Origin: Candidatus Accumulibacter iunctus
GTDB taxonomy: Bacteria > Pseudomonadota > Gammaproteobacteria > Burkholderiales > Rhodocyclaceae
DNA: 64,000 bases
Assembly (NCBI GenBank): GCA_002345025.1
Contig: DDUX01000053.1
Span: forward strand, 1-64,000
Reading direction: 5' to 3'
The notes below the pieces were generated by a model. It did no database searches, was not told where the DNA came from, and saw nothing but the letters and a program-made list of their open reading frames with translations. Position numbers and translations under genes: made by a program. Shown piece after piece: positions 30,142-39,363 of the stretch (its first letter is position 1; each line of letters starts with the position of its first letter).

Positions 30142-31038
30142 TCAAAGATGCTCGTACTCTGCGACGTCCGCAGCGGCGCTGCCCGCCGAGGCGGCAAACG
30201 AGATGACGCCACTGCCGCGCAGGACGAACTGCTCGTGCCGGATGAACAACTCCTGCTCGCCATTGATGGTCACAAAGGTGCCATTGGTGCTCAGGTCGAT
30301 AAGGACGAACTTCCCGCCGCGGCGCTCGATGCGGGCATGCAGCCGCGAGGCGCGTCGATTGTGCACCGCGATCTCGCAGCCGGCGTCGCGACCCATGGCG
30401 ACGCTCGGCCGGTGCCGGTCGAGCAGCTTGACATAGTGGCCGTAGCGTATGCACAAGCGCAGTTCCCGCTCGCGCGTCGACTGCGGCTTGTCGACCACCG
30501 GCTGGCGAGGCTCGCCTCTGGGTTCCGCCCAGATCACCTCGAAAACCGGGTCTTCGCCGGGCAGATCCGCGCTTGATGCGCTGTCCAGCCGGCGCGTCAG
30601 CAGTTGCAGCTGTGGCGTCAACAAGGCCTGCGTCGTGCCGCTGGTCACCAGTTGCCCGGCGTCTGCCAGACCGGCAAGCGACTCGGCGATACGCACCGCG
30701 TCACCAAAGACCTCGCCTTCATGCTCGACCAACGCGCCGTGGTGCAGACCGACGCGAATCGCCAACTGGACTCCCGAAACCGGTGGCAGATCGGCGACCC
30801 GGCGCTGCATGGCGATTGCCGCCTGGCAGGCATCGCTGGCGTTGCCGAAGACAGCAGTCAGTTCATCGCGTGCGGTCCCGACGAGGCGACCGTGAAAGCC
30901 GTCGATACCACGGACCATCCGCTTCATGCAGCGCTCGACCGCATGCAACGCCTCGGTGGTACCCAGCCGGGCAAACAGGCGCGAACTGCCGGCGACTGCG
31001 GCGTGGACCAGCGAAACCGTTGTTTGACCGTTGCTCAT
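30142..31038 (-). CDS. Degenerate class III cyclase-homology domain fused to an FHA domain
   Basis: A 298-residue protein. Residues 1-165 resemble class III nucleotide cyclases (VSLVHAAVAGSSRL, GLHHGALVEHEGEVFGDAV, AGQLVTSGTTQALL). Residues about 190-290 form an FHA phosphothreonine-binding domain (VAMGRDAGCEIAV, RRASRLHARIERR, LIDLSTNGTFV). Key catalytic positions look lost: the first metal Asp of F-A-D-x-x-G-S-T is Ala (HAAVAGSS), and the usual V-N-x-A-A-R is VRIAES. It is therefore probably a non-catalytic signalling or scaffold protein. The start is the ATG before SNGQTTVS; upstream codons are non-coding. Partner unknown. Confidence 0.8.
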   Translation of the reverse strand: MSNGQTTVSLVHAAVAGSSRLFARLGTTEALHAVERCMKRMVRGIDGFHGRLVGTARDELTAVFGNASDACQAAIAMQRRVADLPPVSGVQLAIRVGLHHGALVEHEGEVFGDAVRIAESLAGLADAGQLVTSGTTQALLTPQLQLLTRRLDSASSADLPGEDPVFEVIWAEPRGEPRQPVVDKPQSTRERELRLCIRYGHYVKLLDRHRPSVAMGRDAGCEIAVHNRRASRLHARIERRGGKFVLIDLSTNGTFVTINGEQELFIRHEQFVLRGSGVISFAASAGSAAADVAEYEHL

Positions 31039-31126
31039 CAATCGTCTTCCGCTTGCGCCGCGGCGCAGCCGCGGCAGCGCCGGGCTGCCGGACCTGTCCC
31101 TTGCATCGCTGATCCGCCGCTCGCGC

Positions 31127-32014
31127 TCACGACCGCAACACCCGAATCGGCAGGGAATCCGGCACTGACCACCAGGCTGTCTGCTCTGGTGGATCAAGAA
31201 CGGCATCGCCGCCAGCCGCTGCCAGCCACTCGTCACCCGCACGCAGGTTCCTGAAATCGAAGAGCGAATGGTCCGCCAGATGTGAGGGAACCACCTTCTG
31301 CAAGGCCGAAAACACCGCCTCGGTGCGCCCCGGAAAGCGCCGATCCCAGTCAGCCATCATGGCGCGAACCTTCTCCCGCTGCAGGTTGTTCTGCGAACCG
31401 CAGAGGTTGCAGGGGATGATCGGATACGCCATACCGCGAGCGAAACGGGCAATGTCCGCCTCCGCGCAATACGCGAGTGGTCGTATGACGACATGCGCGC
31501 CATCGTCGGTGACGAGCTTCGGCGGCATGGCCTTGAGCTGGCCGGCGAACAGCAGGTTGAGGAAGAGGGTATGCACGATGTCGTCGCGATGGTGACCCAG
31601 AGCGATCTTGTTCGCACCGAGTTCCTTGGCAGTCCGATAGATGACGCCGCGGCGCAGACGCGAACAGAGCGAGCACGTCGTCTTGCCCGCCGGCAGCTTC
31701 GCCTGCACCACCGAGTACGTGTCCTGCTCGACGATGCGGTAATCGATCCCGATCCCCGCCAGATACGCGGGCAGGACCTCTGCCGGAAAGCCGGGCTGTT
31801 TCTGGTCGAGATTCATGGCAATCAGACGGAAGGCGATCGGCGCCCGCTCGCGCAAAGCCATCAGGAGCGACAGCAGGGTGTAGGAATCCTTGCCGCCCGA
31901 GATGCAGACCAGGACCGTGTCCCCGTCCTCAATCATGTTGTAATCGGCGATCGCCTTGCCGGCCTTGCTCTCGAGACGCTTTCTCAGGCGCAGCAGGGTA
32001 TTCGACAGTTCCAC
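31127..32014 (-). CDS. ttcA: tRNA 2-thiocytidine biosynthesis protein TtcA
   Basis: A PP-loop ATPase with SGGKDSYTLL and the two cysteine pairs CSLC and CNLC that hold an Fe-S cluster. It thiolates C32 of some tRNAs. Long stretches match E. coli TtcA (LDQKQPGFP, KTTCSLCSRLRRG, GHHRDDI, PIIPCNLCGSQ). I choose the GTG at 32014: it has GGAGAAAG upstream and avoids overlap with the SDR gene. An ATG at 32068 is in frame but overlaps that gene. The product is 295 residues. Confidence 0.94.
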   Translation of the reverse strand: MELSNTLLRLRKRLESKAGKAIADYNMIEDGDTVLVCISGGKDSYTLLSLLMALRERAPIAFRLIAMNLDQKQPGFPAEVLPAYLAGIGIDYRIVEQDTYSVVQAKLPAGKTTCSLCSRLRRGVIYRTAKELGANKIALGHHRDDIVHTLFLNLLFAGQLKAMPPKLVTDDGAHVVIRPLAYCAEADIARFARGMAYPIIPCNLCGSQNNLQREKVRAMMADWDRRFPGRTEAVFSALQKVVPSHLADHSLFDFRNLRAGDEWLAAAGGDAVLDPPEQTAWWSVPDSLPIRVLRS

Positions 32015-32042
32015 GAGCAGCTTTCTCCGGCAGAGCAGCGGT

Positions 32043-32786
32043 TCACAGATGCGCGGTGCGACCGCCATCGACGTTGATCACCTGGCCGGTGACGTAGGCC
32101 GCGTCATCCAGCAGGTAGTGTACCGCCCGCGCCACGTCCTGCGGACAGCCGACGCGATTGAGCAGCGTGTGCGCGACGATCGCCGCCTGCGCTGCGCCGT
32201 CGAAGACCTCGCTCTCGGGCCAAAGGATCGGCCCCGGCGCCACCGCGTTCACCCTTACCCGTGGCGCCAGTTCGATCGCCAGCGCGCGCGTCAGGCCCAG
32301 CAGGCCGGCCTTGGCGGCACAATACAGCGGATAGCCGGCAAGCGGGCGTTCAGCGTGAATATCGGTGATGTTGACGACGCTGCCGGCCGCAGCAATCAGA
32401 TGCGGTGCCGCTGCCTGGGTCAGAAACAGCGGCGCCTGCAGATTGCTGCCGACGAGTTCATTCCAGGCCGCCAGGTCGATCTCTGCCAGCGGCGTCGGAA
32501 AGAAGCTCGAGGCGTTGTTGACCAGGGCGTCGAGACGGCCGAAACGATCGACGGTACCGGCAACCAGCTCCGGCAACCTGTCGATCTGGCGCAGGTCGGC
32601 CTGCAGACATGCCGCCGAAGACGCCCGGCGGGAATTCAGCTCGGCGACGAGCGCCTCTGCCTGCACCCCGGCCTGATGGTAATGCACCATGATGTTGGCT
32701 CCCGTCCCGTGCATCTCGAGTGCGATCGCTCTGCCCAGACGTCGCGCAGCACCGGTCACCAGTATCGTTTTCCCTTCCATCTCCAA
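32043..32786 (-). CDS. Pteridine reductase-like short-chain dehydrogenase
   Basis: A 247-residue SDR. The nucleotide-binding motif TGAARRLG, with its double Arg, is typical of pteridine reductases (FolM/PTR1 type) that make tetrahydro-folates or -biopterin using NADPH. The catalytic Y-x-x-x-K is in PLYCAAKAG, and VNNASSFFPTPL is a subgroup signature. It lies 28 bases upstream of ttcA on the same strand. The real substrate is not determined by sequence. Confidence 0.85.
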   Translation of the reverse strand: MEMEGKTILVTGAARRLGRAIALEMHGTGANIMVHYHQAGVQAEALVAELNSRRASSAACLQADLRQIDRLPELVAGTVDRFGRLDALVNNASSFFPTPLAEIDLAAWNELVGSNLQAPLFLTQAAAPHLIAAAGSVVNITDIHAERPLAGYPLYCAAKAGLLGLTRALAIELAPRVRVNAVAPGPILWPESEVFDGAAQAAIVAHTLLNRVGCPQDVARAVHYLLDDAAYVTGQVINVDGGRTAHL

Positions 32787-32909
32787 TTTCCGGCAGACGA
32801 CAACAAGGAACTGATTTTAACGGATTCTTGTGCTCGCTTCCGGGAAAAAAGCAGGCATCCGGGCCGCCAGCGCGGTACACTGACGGCCTCTCCAACCGGA
32901 ACCCGAGTC

Positions 32910-33752
32910 ATGAACAGCACCGATACCCCGCTCTCGATCGATGACCTGACGCTGTTTTCCGAGCGCATCGCGCGGCTGCCGCCAGCCGACGTGGAGTGGG
33001 TTGGCGCCCTACTGGCGGAAGTGCTGCGCGCGCGCCGCCACGAGACCGATCTCCTGGCGATGCAGTCAGCCAGCGAACACGCTTCGAAGGAGAATGCCGA
33101 CAACCTCAACGATCAACTCGCGCAGGTCGCTCTCGACACCGCCGAGTGGTTGCGTACGCTGTGGGACGTCGGCTACATGGGTGCCGGCAGCTTCCGTTCG
33201 GCACCACGTTCGGCCTTTCCGTCAATCGACCTTGACGATGTCAGGAAGTCGTCGCTCTTCGCCCGCATCCGACAGGGCAAGCACGCACTGCCCTTCCCGC
33301 CACCGACGCGTCACGGCCGCCCATGGCACGACGTGCTCGACGATACCGATGCGACACATCAGGTGGCGGCCGAGATCATCCGTGACGAGGAGGGACGGGC
33401 GCTGGCGGCGATCATTGAAGCCTGCGCGGAATGGCAGGTCGTCGAGGAACCCGTTGAGGACCGGCAGTTCGTCGTACAGCACCAGGGCAAGGGGCCACGC
33501 TACCGTCTGCATCTGCGAGGCGCCGACGACGCCGCGCTGCGCCGCGAGCCACCCGCGTTGACCTGCCCGCTGCTGCAACAGGAACGAGGCGGTTTTCACA
33601 GTCATTCGCTGCCCTGGCAGCGCGATGATGGCAGCACGCAGGTGGTCACCCTGCGCGCAGCGACCTGGGAGCGTGCGATGGCCGAGGCGGAACACTGGCT
33701 GGCAACCCATCATCCGGAACTCTACGGCCAGGTCCGTTTCATTCGCCAGTAA
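32910..33752 (+). CDS. Protein of unknown function coupled to a MidA-type methyltransferase
   Basis: A 280-residue soluble protein. Its N-terminal third is acidic and helical (TLFSERIARLPPADVEWVGALL), and the C-terminus has an aromatic, basic pattern (LATHHPELYGQVRFIRQ). No signal peptide, membrane span or known motif is apparent. The start is the ATG before NSTDTPLS. The stop is only two bases before the GTG of the COG1565 methyltransferase gene, so the two are an operon, divergent from the pteridine reductase-like gene. I do not recognise a family. Confidence 0.72.
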   Translation: MNSTDTPLSIDDLTLFSERIARLPPADVEWVGALLAEVLRARRHETDLLAMQSASEHASKENADNLNDQLAQVALDTAEWLRTLWDVGYMGAGSFRSAPRSAFPSIDLDDVRKSSLFARIRQGKHALPFPPPTRHGRPWHDVLDDTDATHQVAAEIIRDEEGRALAAIIEACAEWQVVEEPVEDRQFVVQHQGKGPRYRLHLRGADDAALRREPPALTCPLLQQERGGFHSHSLPWQRDDGSTQVVTLRAATWERAMAEAEHWLATHHPELYGQVRFIRQ

Positions 33753-33754
33753 GC

Positions 33755-34939
33755 GTGCTGACTCGTCCACCAGCGACGGCAGCAACGCTGCCGCCGCCGT
33801 CAGCCGACGCCCTGGCCGCCAGCCAGCAACTCGCCCGGCATATTGCCGGCGACATCGCTGCGGCCGGCGGCTGGATCGGTTTCGACCGTTTCATGGAACT
33901 CGCGCTCTACGCACCAGGCATGGGCTACTATGCCGGCGGCGCCCGCAAGTTTGGCGCGGCAGGCGATTTCGTCACCGCTCCCGAGCTCTCGCCGGCGTTC
34001 GCCCAGACGCTGGCAGCGCAGTTGCAGCAATTGCTGCCGTGCGGCGCCGCGCAAGTGATCGAGGTCGGCGGTGGCAGCGGCAAGCTGGCCAGCGACCTCC
34101 TGCTCGAACTCGAAGGGCAGCGCATGCTGCCCACAAGTTACGCGATTCTCGAGCTGTCGGGCGAACTGCGCTGCCGGCAGCACGACACCATTCGCCGCCT
34201 GGCGCCACACCTCCTGTCACGGGTGCGCTGGCTCGAACATCTGCCCGCGCGCTTCACCGGTGTCGTTCTGGCGAACGAGGTCCTTGACGCGATGCCGGCG
34301 CAACTGGTGTGCTGGGACGGGGAACGCATCAGCGAACGTGGCGTCATCGCCAGCGGCGACCATTTTGCCTGGGCCGATCGACCCGCCAGCGGTCACCTGC
34401 TCGACCGCGCCCGGACGCTCGCTGCGGAGTGTGGCATCTGCCCGCCCTACCTGAGCGAGATCTCGCTCGCGGCGCAGGCCTGGGTTGCGCAATGGGCAAG
34501 AATCATCGATCAGGGCGTGCTGCTGCTGATCGACTATGGCTTCCCGCGCCACGAGTACTACCATCCACAGCGCGATGCCGGCACGCTGATGTGCCACTAC
34601 CGCCACCGCGCTCACGATGATCCGTTCTACCTGCCGGGGCTGCAGGACATCACCGTGCACGTGGACTTCACAGCGATCGTCGAGAGTGGCTGCAGCGAGG
34701 GCCTCGAGCTGCTCGGTTACACCACCCAGTCCGCCTTCCTCTTCAACTGCGGGCTGACCGAAGTTCTCGCCAGGACACCCGTCGACGACACGCTGCGCTA
34801 TCTGCCGCTCGCCAACGCGGTGCAGAAGCTGGTTTCACCGGCCGAAATGGGCGAGTTGTTCAAGGTGATGGCGCTCGGCAGGCGAATCGCCGAGCCGCTG
34901 TGCGGTTTCCGCAGCGGCGACCGCAGCGCAAGCCTGTGA
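33755..34939 (+). CDS. SAM-dependent methyltransferase, MidA/NDUFAF7 (COG1565) family
   Basis: A 394-residue protein with the family signatures GFDRFMELALYAPGMGYY, GDFVTAPELSP, VIEVGGGSGKLASDL (SAM site), LANEVLDAMP and LLIDYGFPRHEYYHP. The mitochondrial homologue NDUFAF7 methylates an arginine of a complex I subunit; the bacterial target is not settled. It starts with GTG just after the unknown gene at 32910-33752 and converges with cca. Confidence 0.88.
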   Translation: MLTRPPATAATLPPPSADALAASQQLARHIAGDIAAAGGWIGFDRFMELALYAPGMGYYAGGARKFGAAGDFVTAPELSPAFAQTLAAQLQQLLPCGAAQVIEVGGGSGKLASDLLLELEGQRMLPTSYAILELSGELRCRQHDTIRRLAPHLLSRVRWLEHLPARFTGVVLANEVLDAMPAQLVCWDGERISERGVIASGDHFAWADRPASGHLLDRARTLAAECGICPPYLSEISLAAQAWVAQWARIIDQGVLLLIDYGFPRHEYYHPQRDAGTLMCHYRHRAHDDPFYLPGLQDITVHVDFTAIVESGCSEGLELLGYTTQSAFLFNCGLTEVLARTPVDDTLRYLPLANAVQKLVSPAEMGELFKVMALGRRIAEPLCGFRSGDRSASL

Positions 34940-35015
34940 GCCGTGCGGCGGGCAAGCCGGCAACAACCATCGCGCGGCAGCATGGGCGGCTGGACAGATG
35001 GTCGGCGAAAGCCCG

Positions 35016-36245
35016 CTACGCTGCTCCCAGGTCGCCGGACAACAGCTCTTCGACCGCCGCGACGCGCGCGCCGGACAAGCGCGCGGCAATCAGTGCCGGC
35101 TCGCTGCAGCCTGCCGCTATCGCTGCTGCATCGACGCTGCGGACGGCTGCCAGCGCGCGCCGCAACAGTGCCGGCGCCGGATAGGGCACCTCGAGCCACC
35201 CCAGACGACCGTGGAAATCGCAGATGCAGGCCTCGAGCAGTTGCTCGAAGCGGTCTGGACGACGCAGTGCGTCGCTGCCTTCAAGGAGGCGGACGACGGC
35301 TGCCGGCGTCAGTTGCGGTGCCCGGTGCACCTCACCATGATGACGGGCAACCAGAACGGCCAACTCGCGGCAGGCAGCCGGCACGCGCAAGCGCGCACAA
35401 AGCTGGCCCGCCAGCTCGACGCTGCGCGCCTCGTGGCCCGGATGGCGCGGCAAGTCGGCGGCGGGCGTCAGCCCCTTGCCAAGATCGTGCAGCAGTACGG
35501 CCCAGCGTACGGGCAGCGAACAGCGACGCTGTGCCGACTGATCGACGACCAGCATCACATGCACGCCGGTGTCGACCTCCGGGTGGCAGTCCGCACGCTG
35601 CGGTACGCCGAATAGCGCGTCGAGTTCGGGCAGCAGACGGGCGAGCGCGCCACATTGACGCAGAACCTCGAACATCCGCGACGGCCGGTCCTCCAGCAAA
35701 CCCTTGGCGAGTTCCTGCCAGACGCGCTCGCTGACCAGGTGATCAACCTCGCCGGCAGCGACCATCTCCCGCAGCAGCCCGACCGTTTCGGGAGCGACCC
35801 GGAAGTCCGGAAAACGGGCGGCAAAGCGCGCAAGACGCAGAATGCGCACCGGATCCTCGCGAAACGCCGGGCCGACATGGCGCAGCACACGCGCCTGCAG
35901 ATCGTCGATGCCGTGATGGGGGTCGATCAGTTCGCCGTCGACATCCCGAGCGATGGCATTGATCGTCAGGTCGCGACGCGCCAGATCCTCGGCCAGCGTC
36001 ACCGTCGGCGCGGCATCGACCGAAAATCCACGATAACCGGGGCCGGTCTTGCGCTCGGTTCGCGCGAGTGCGTATTCCTCGTGCGACTGCGGATGCAGGA
36101 AGACCGGAAAGTCCTTGCCGACCTGCCGGAAGCCACGCGCCAACATCTCGCGGGGCGAAGCGCCGACCACCACGTAATCGCGGTCCTGCACGGGCAAGCC
36201 GAGGAGTTCATCGCGCACCGCACCGCCAACGCTGAAGATCTGCAC
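35016..36245 (-). CDS. cca: Multifunctional CCA tRNA nucleotidyltransferase
   Basis: A 409-residue enzyme that builds or repairs the 3'-CCA of tRNAs. The nucleotidyltransferase head shows GGAVRDELLG, RDYVVVGASP and RRDLTINAIA. The neck DPVRILRLARFAARF is followed by an HD phosphohydrolase domain (VLLHDLGKG, HPGHEARS), as in proteobacterial multifunctional CCA proteins. A large hairpin lies upstream, between it and the NDUFA9-like gene. Confidence 0.95.
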   Translation of the reverse strand: MQIFSVGGAVRDELLGLPVQDRDYVVVGASPREMLARGFRQVGKDFPVFLHPQSHEEYALARTERKTGPGYRGFSVDAAPTVTLAEDLARRDLTINAIARDVDGELIDPHHGIDDLQARVLRHVGPAFREDPVRILRLARFAARFPDFRVAPETVGLLREMVAAGEVDHLVSERVWQELAKGLLEDRPSRMFEVLRQCGALARLLPELDALFGVPQRADCHPEVDTGVHVMLVVDQSAQRRCSLPVRWAVLLHDLGKGLTPAADLPRHPGHEARSVELAGQLCARLRVPAACRELAVLVARHHGEVHRAPQLTPAAVVRLLEGSDALRRPDRFEQLLEACICDFHGRLGWLEVPYPAPALLRRALAAVRSVDAAAIAAGCSEPALIAARLSGARVAAVEELLSGDLGAA

Positions 36246-36273
36246 GCGACCGGAACTCAGGGCTGCGCCGGCA

Positions 36274-36326
36274 GCGCCACCTGCTCGGCGACCGACGCGC
36301 AGGGGCAGTCGCCGAGCAGGCGGCGC
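36274..36326. repeat. Large near-perfect hairpin upstream of cca
   Basis: CCTGCTCGGCGAC (36280-36292) is perfectly complementary to 36308-36320. The pairing extends five more base pairs beyond one mismatch, giving a 19-bp stem with a 15-base loop. There is no T-run on either strand, so it is not a standard terminator. It fills much of the 112-bp gap between the NDUFA9-like gene and cca and could be an RNA element or an operator. Confidence 0.75.
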
Positions 36327-36357
36327 AGCATGCAGGTGGTGTCAGCCGCCGCCCGTC

Positions 36358-37323
36358 TCAGCGGCCGGCCCGCAAACGATAGCGGTCGAAGCGCAGCTGC
36401 GGAATCTCCGCCGGCGAAAGATAGCCCGGCGCGACCGCTTCGAGCGCCTTCGGCTGCCAGCCGGGATAGTCATGCGTGCCATCACTGACGCTGTCGACTT
36501 CCATCGAACGTAGGTTGTCCGGCGACAGCGGCGGCTTCGGCAACAGCCACATCAGCCCTGCCTGCAGATAGGCCCAGCCGCCGGTCCCGAGGTCGATGAT
36601 CCACGGCGACTTGCCGACGAGATGTGCCGTGTAGTCGACCAGTTCGCGCAGGGTGTACACCGTCGGTCCGCACAGCTCGTAGGTCTGCCCGACGGTAGCG
36701 TGGTCACTCAGGCTGTGGACGAAAGCCGCCGCCACGTCGCCCACGTAGACCGGCTGGAAGCGCGCGCTGCCACCGCCGAGGGGCAGAACCGGCAGCAGCC
36801 GGACAAGGCTGGCAAACATGTTGAGAAAGGCGTCACCGGGCCCGAAGATCACTGACGGACGAAAGACCGTCACGTCGAGCCGATCCATCGCCGCCCGTAC
36901 GAGCATCTCGCCGTCACCCTTCGAGCGCAGGTATTCGGAAGGCGCGCCGAGACCGGCCTGCAGGGCGCTCATGTGCAGCAACCGCCGCACACCGGCCTGG
37001 CACATGGCGGCGACGATCTTCCGCGGCAGTTCGACATGAGCTGCCGCAAAGCCCCTGCCATACGGCAGCCGGGAATCGCTGTCGTGGAGGATGCCGACCA
37101 GATTGATGACTGCATCCTGCCCCTGCATCAGTTCGAGCAGTGCCTGCGGATCATGAACGTCGGCCTCGACCATCGTCACCATCGGCAAGGTGATGAGTTT
37201 CTTGGTGTTCTCGCGGCGGCGGGTGGGGATCGTCACGCGCACGCCACTTTCCGAAAGGTGACTGGCAATCCAGCCACCGACGAAACCACTGCCACCGATC
37301 AACAACACATTCGCGAGGTCCAT
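36358..37323 (-). CDS. Complex I NDUFA9-like atypical SDR protein
   Basis: A 321-residue NAD(P)-binding protein starting with the Rossmann motif VLLIGGSGFVGGWIA. The N-terminal half resembles extended/atypical SDRs of the NDUFA9 subgroup (INLVGILHDS, FRPSVIFGPGDAFLNMF). The C-terminal part includes YELCGPTVYTLRELVDY. A catalytic Y-x-x-x-K is not obvious, as in other members. It likely serves NAD(P)H sensing or quinone metabolism; that is inference. Upstream on the same strand is slt. Confidence 0.82.
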   Translation of the reverse strand: MDLANVLLIGGSGFVGGWIASHLSESGVRVTIPTRRRENTKKLITLPMVTMVEADVHDPQALLELMQGQDAVINLVGILHDSDSRLPYGRGFAAAHVELPRKIVAAMCQAGVRRLLHMSALQAGLGAPSEYLRSKGDGEMLVRAAMDRLDVTVFRPSVIFGPGDAFLNMFASLVRLLPVLPLGGGSARFQPVYVGDVAAAFVHSLSDHATVGQTYELCGPTVYTLRELVDYTAHLVGKSPWIIDLGTGGWAYLQAGLMWLLPKPPLSPDNLRSMEVDSVSDGTHDYPGWQPKALEAVAPGYLSPAEIPQLRFDRYRLRAGR

Positions 37324-37363
37324 AGCGTCCTACCGAGGAAGAAGAAGTCCGGAAGGCATCATT

Positions 37364-39319
37364 CTAAGGCAAATCTTCGCCCTTGATCTCGCCGCCGGTG
37401 CGGGGAGCGATGACGCCGAGCCGGTTCTTCAGTGTCTGCGGCTTGCCGTCAAACAGCGCCGCATAGTAGATCGAGTTGTTCATCACCTTCTTCACGTAAT
37501 CCCTGGTCTCGCTGAAGGGGATCGTTTCGGCGTAGATCGCGCCCTCGAGCGGGCGATCGGCACGCCAGCGCCGTGCCCGGCCCGGCCCCGCGTTGTACGC
37601 GGCGGAGGCCAGTACCGGGTGATTGTCGAGACTCTCGAGCACCAACCGCATGTAGGTGGTGCCCAGCAGCAGGTTGGTTTCCGGGTCGTTGACGCGCGCC
37701 TGCTGGAAATCCTTGAGACCGATCTTGTTCGCCACCCACTTGGCGGTGGCCGGCATCAGCTGCATCAGCCCGGACGCACCGACGGGCGATCGCGCGCTGC
37801 TGACGAAGCGGCTCTCCTGACGCATCAGACCGTACACCCAGGCGTCGTCGAGCGCCTGATTGCGTGCCGCCGGCCGCACCTGATCGCCATAGGGCGCCAG
37901 GTAGCGGAGCGAGTAGTCGTGCTCGCTGCGCGTCCGATCGGCAGCCGCGATCGCCCGGTCGTAGTTGCCCGCACGGACCGCGATCTCGGATGCTGCCAGC
38001 AGTTCACGGTCGCTCATGCCGCGCAACGCCCAGCCCCACTCGCGCACCCCCTCGGTGCGCAGATTCAGGCGAAAGAAGGCTTGCGCCCTCTGCACGGCGG
38101 GGATGGCAGCCACCTGTGCCAGTTCCTCGCGGCTGGCCGGCGGCGCTTTCGGCGGCGTCATCGTCGGTCGACCGAGTTCATCATTGGCCAAGCTGCCGTA
38201 GAAGTCCGGCTGGCCGGCAATTCTGCCGAACAACGCGTTCGCCTCCTCCAGCCGACCGCCGGCGCGGTAGGCACGACCCAGCCAGTAGACCCAGGCAGGT
38301 TGTGCCGCCAGCGCCGGTGACATGCTCTCGATCGTCGAGCGCACGCTCGCCCAGTCATGCACGCGCAAGGCGGCACGCACCTTCCACTCTGCGACCTCAT
38401 CGGAAAGCGGGGCATTGCCGGCCTGGCGATACCAGGCCATCGCCTCCGGCATGTGTCGCTGCGCCGCCTGCCGGGCAATCTGGCTCCAGGCCCAGGACTT
38501 CTCGCCGGCGCGCAGTGACGCACTGATGCGTTCGAGCTGGTCGGCGGCCACCGACGGCTCGTTGCGGGCAATGCGCTGGATCGCCAGCACCGCCAGCTCG
38601 CGTTGCATGCGGTTGCCGGAAAAATCTCCCGGCAGCCTGATCAACCAGGGAAGGGGCGAATCGACCACCGTCTGCGCCAGCTTCCTCTCCGGAGTCTGGC
38701 TGGGCGGCAGGTAGTTCATGGTGTAAAGGGCAGCGGCAATCTTGTTGGCTTCGAACTGACGACGGATGCGTGCCCAGACGGCATCGGCGAGGACGCGCTT
38801 GTCGACGATCAGTGCCTCGAAAACGCTGTAGCACGACTCGGGCGGCTCGAGCACGCTCAACCAAAGTGGCAGGGCATCATCGAGCGCGCGCGCGTCACCA
38901 CGTGCCAGGCGTCCCTGCAGAGCGTGGCAGGTCAGTTCCTGATCGGGCTGCAGCAGGCGCCCATACTCGGCGTCGAAAAGCTCCCACTGCTGCTTGCGGG
39001 CGAGCAGCCGCAACCAGTCCCCGCGCAGCTTCTCGGCGAGATAGCTGTTCTCATGGCGACCCAGGAAAGCCCTGACGACGGCAGGGTCGGCGTCCTTCAG
39101 GTCGGGAACGAGCAGCCAGTAATCAACGTAGGGTTCGAGTTCGTAGCCGTGCAGCGCCGGCGCCAGTCGCTCGAGCCGGACGCGGTCGCCTGCCCGCGCC
39201 GCTTCGCGGGCAGCCAGGAACTGGTCATCGGCAGACTGCGCAGCGGCCGGCCGCACCACGACGGTCGCCGGAGCGAGCAGCACGAGCAGTAGCAGGAGGG
39301 TCGTCGACAGGAAGTTCAT
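37364..39319 (-). CDS. slt: Soluble lytic murein transglycosylase
   Basis: A 651-residue periplasmic protein with signal peptide (STTLLLLLVLLAPATVVV). A long alpha-superhelical U/L domain precedes a C-terminal lysozyme-like domain with the catalytic Glu in MRQESRFVSSARSPVGASG near residue 502. LMQLMPATAK and SAAYNAGPGRARRW are the GEWL/SLT signatures. It cleaves murein glycan strands with 1,6-anhydro product formation. The ATG at 39319 starts the signal peptide; earlier codons in frame lack coding character. It is divergent from the 5-formyl-THF cyclo-ligase gene. Confidence 0.93.
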   Translation of the reverse strand: MNFLSTTLLLLLVLLAPATVVVRPAAAQSADDQFLAAREAARAGDRVRLERLAPALHGYELEPYVDYWLLVPDLKDADPAVVRAFLGRHENSYLAEKLRGDWLRLLARKQQWELFDAEYGRLLQPDQELTCHALQGRLARGDARALDDALPLWLSVLEPPESCYSVFEALIVDKRVLADAVWARIRRQFEANKIAAALYTMNYLPPSQTPERKLAQTVVDSPLPWLIRLPGDFSGNRMQRELAVLAIQRIARNEPSVAADQLERISASLRAGEKSWAWSQIARQAAQRHMPEAMAWYRQAGNAPLSDEVAEWKVRAALRVHDWASVRSTIESMSPALAAQPAWVYWLGRAYRAGGRLEEANALFGRIAGQPDFYGSLANDELGRPTMTPPKAPPASREELAQVAAIPAVQRAQAFFRLNLRTEGVREWGWALRGMSDRELLAASEIAVRAGNYDRAIAAADRTRSEHDYSLRYLAPYGDQVRPAARNQALDDAWVYGLMRQESRFVSSARSPVGASGLMQLMPATAKWVANKIGLKDFQQARVNDPETNLLLGTTYMRLVLESLDNHPVLASAAYNAGPGRARRWRADRPLEGAIYAETIPFSETRDYVKKVMNNSIYYAALFDGKPQTLKNRLGVIAPRTGGEIKGEDLP

Positions 39320-39363
39320 GCTAAGCTGCGTCTCTCGAATGGCACTGCCGACGAGGATAACAC

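Noticed and set aside
32015..32068. Longer TtcA start at the ATG 32068
   Set aside because: It overlaps the end of the SDR gene, adds residues without family match, and the GTG at 32014 has a good ribosome site.
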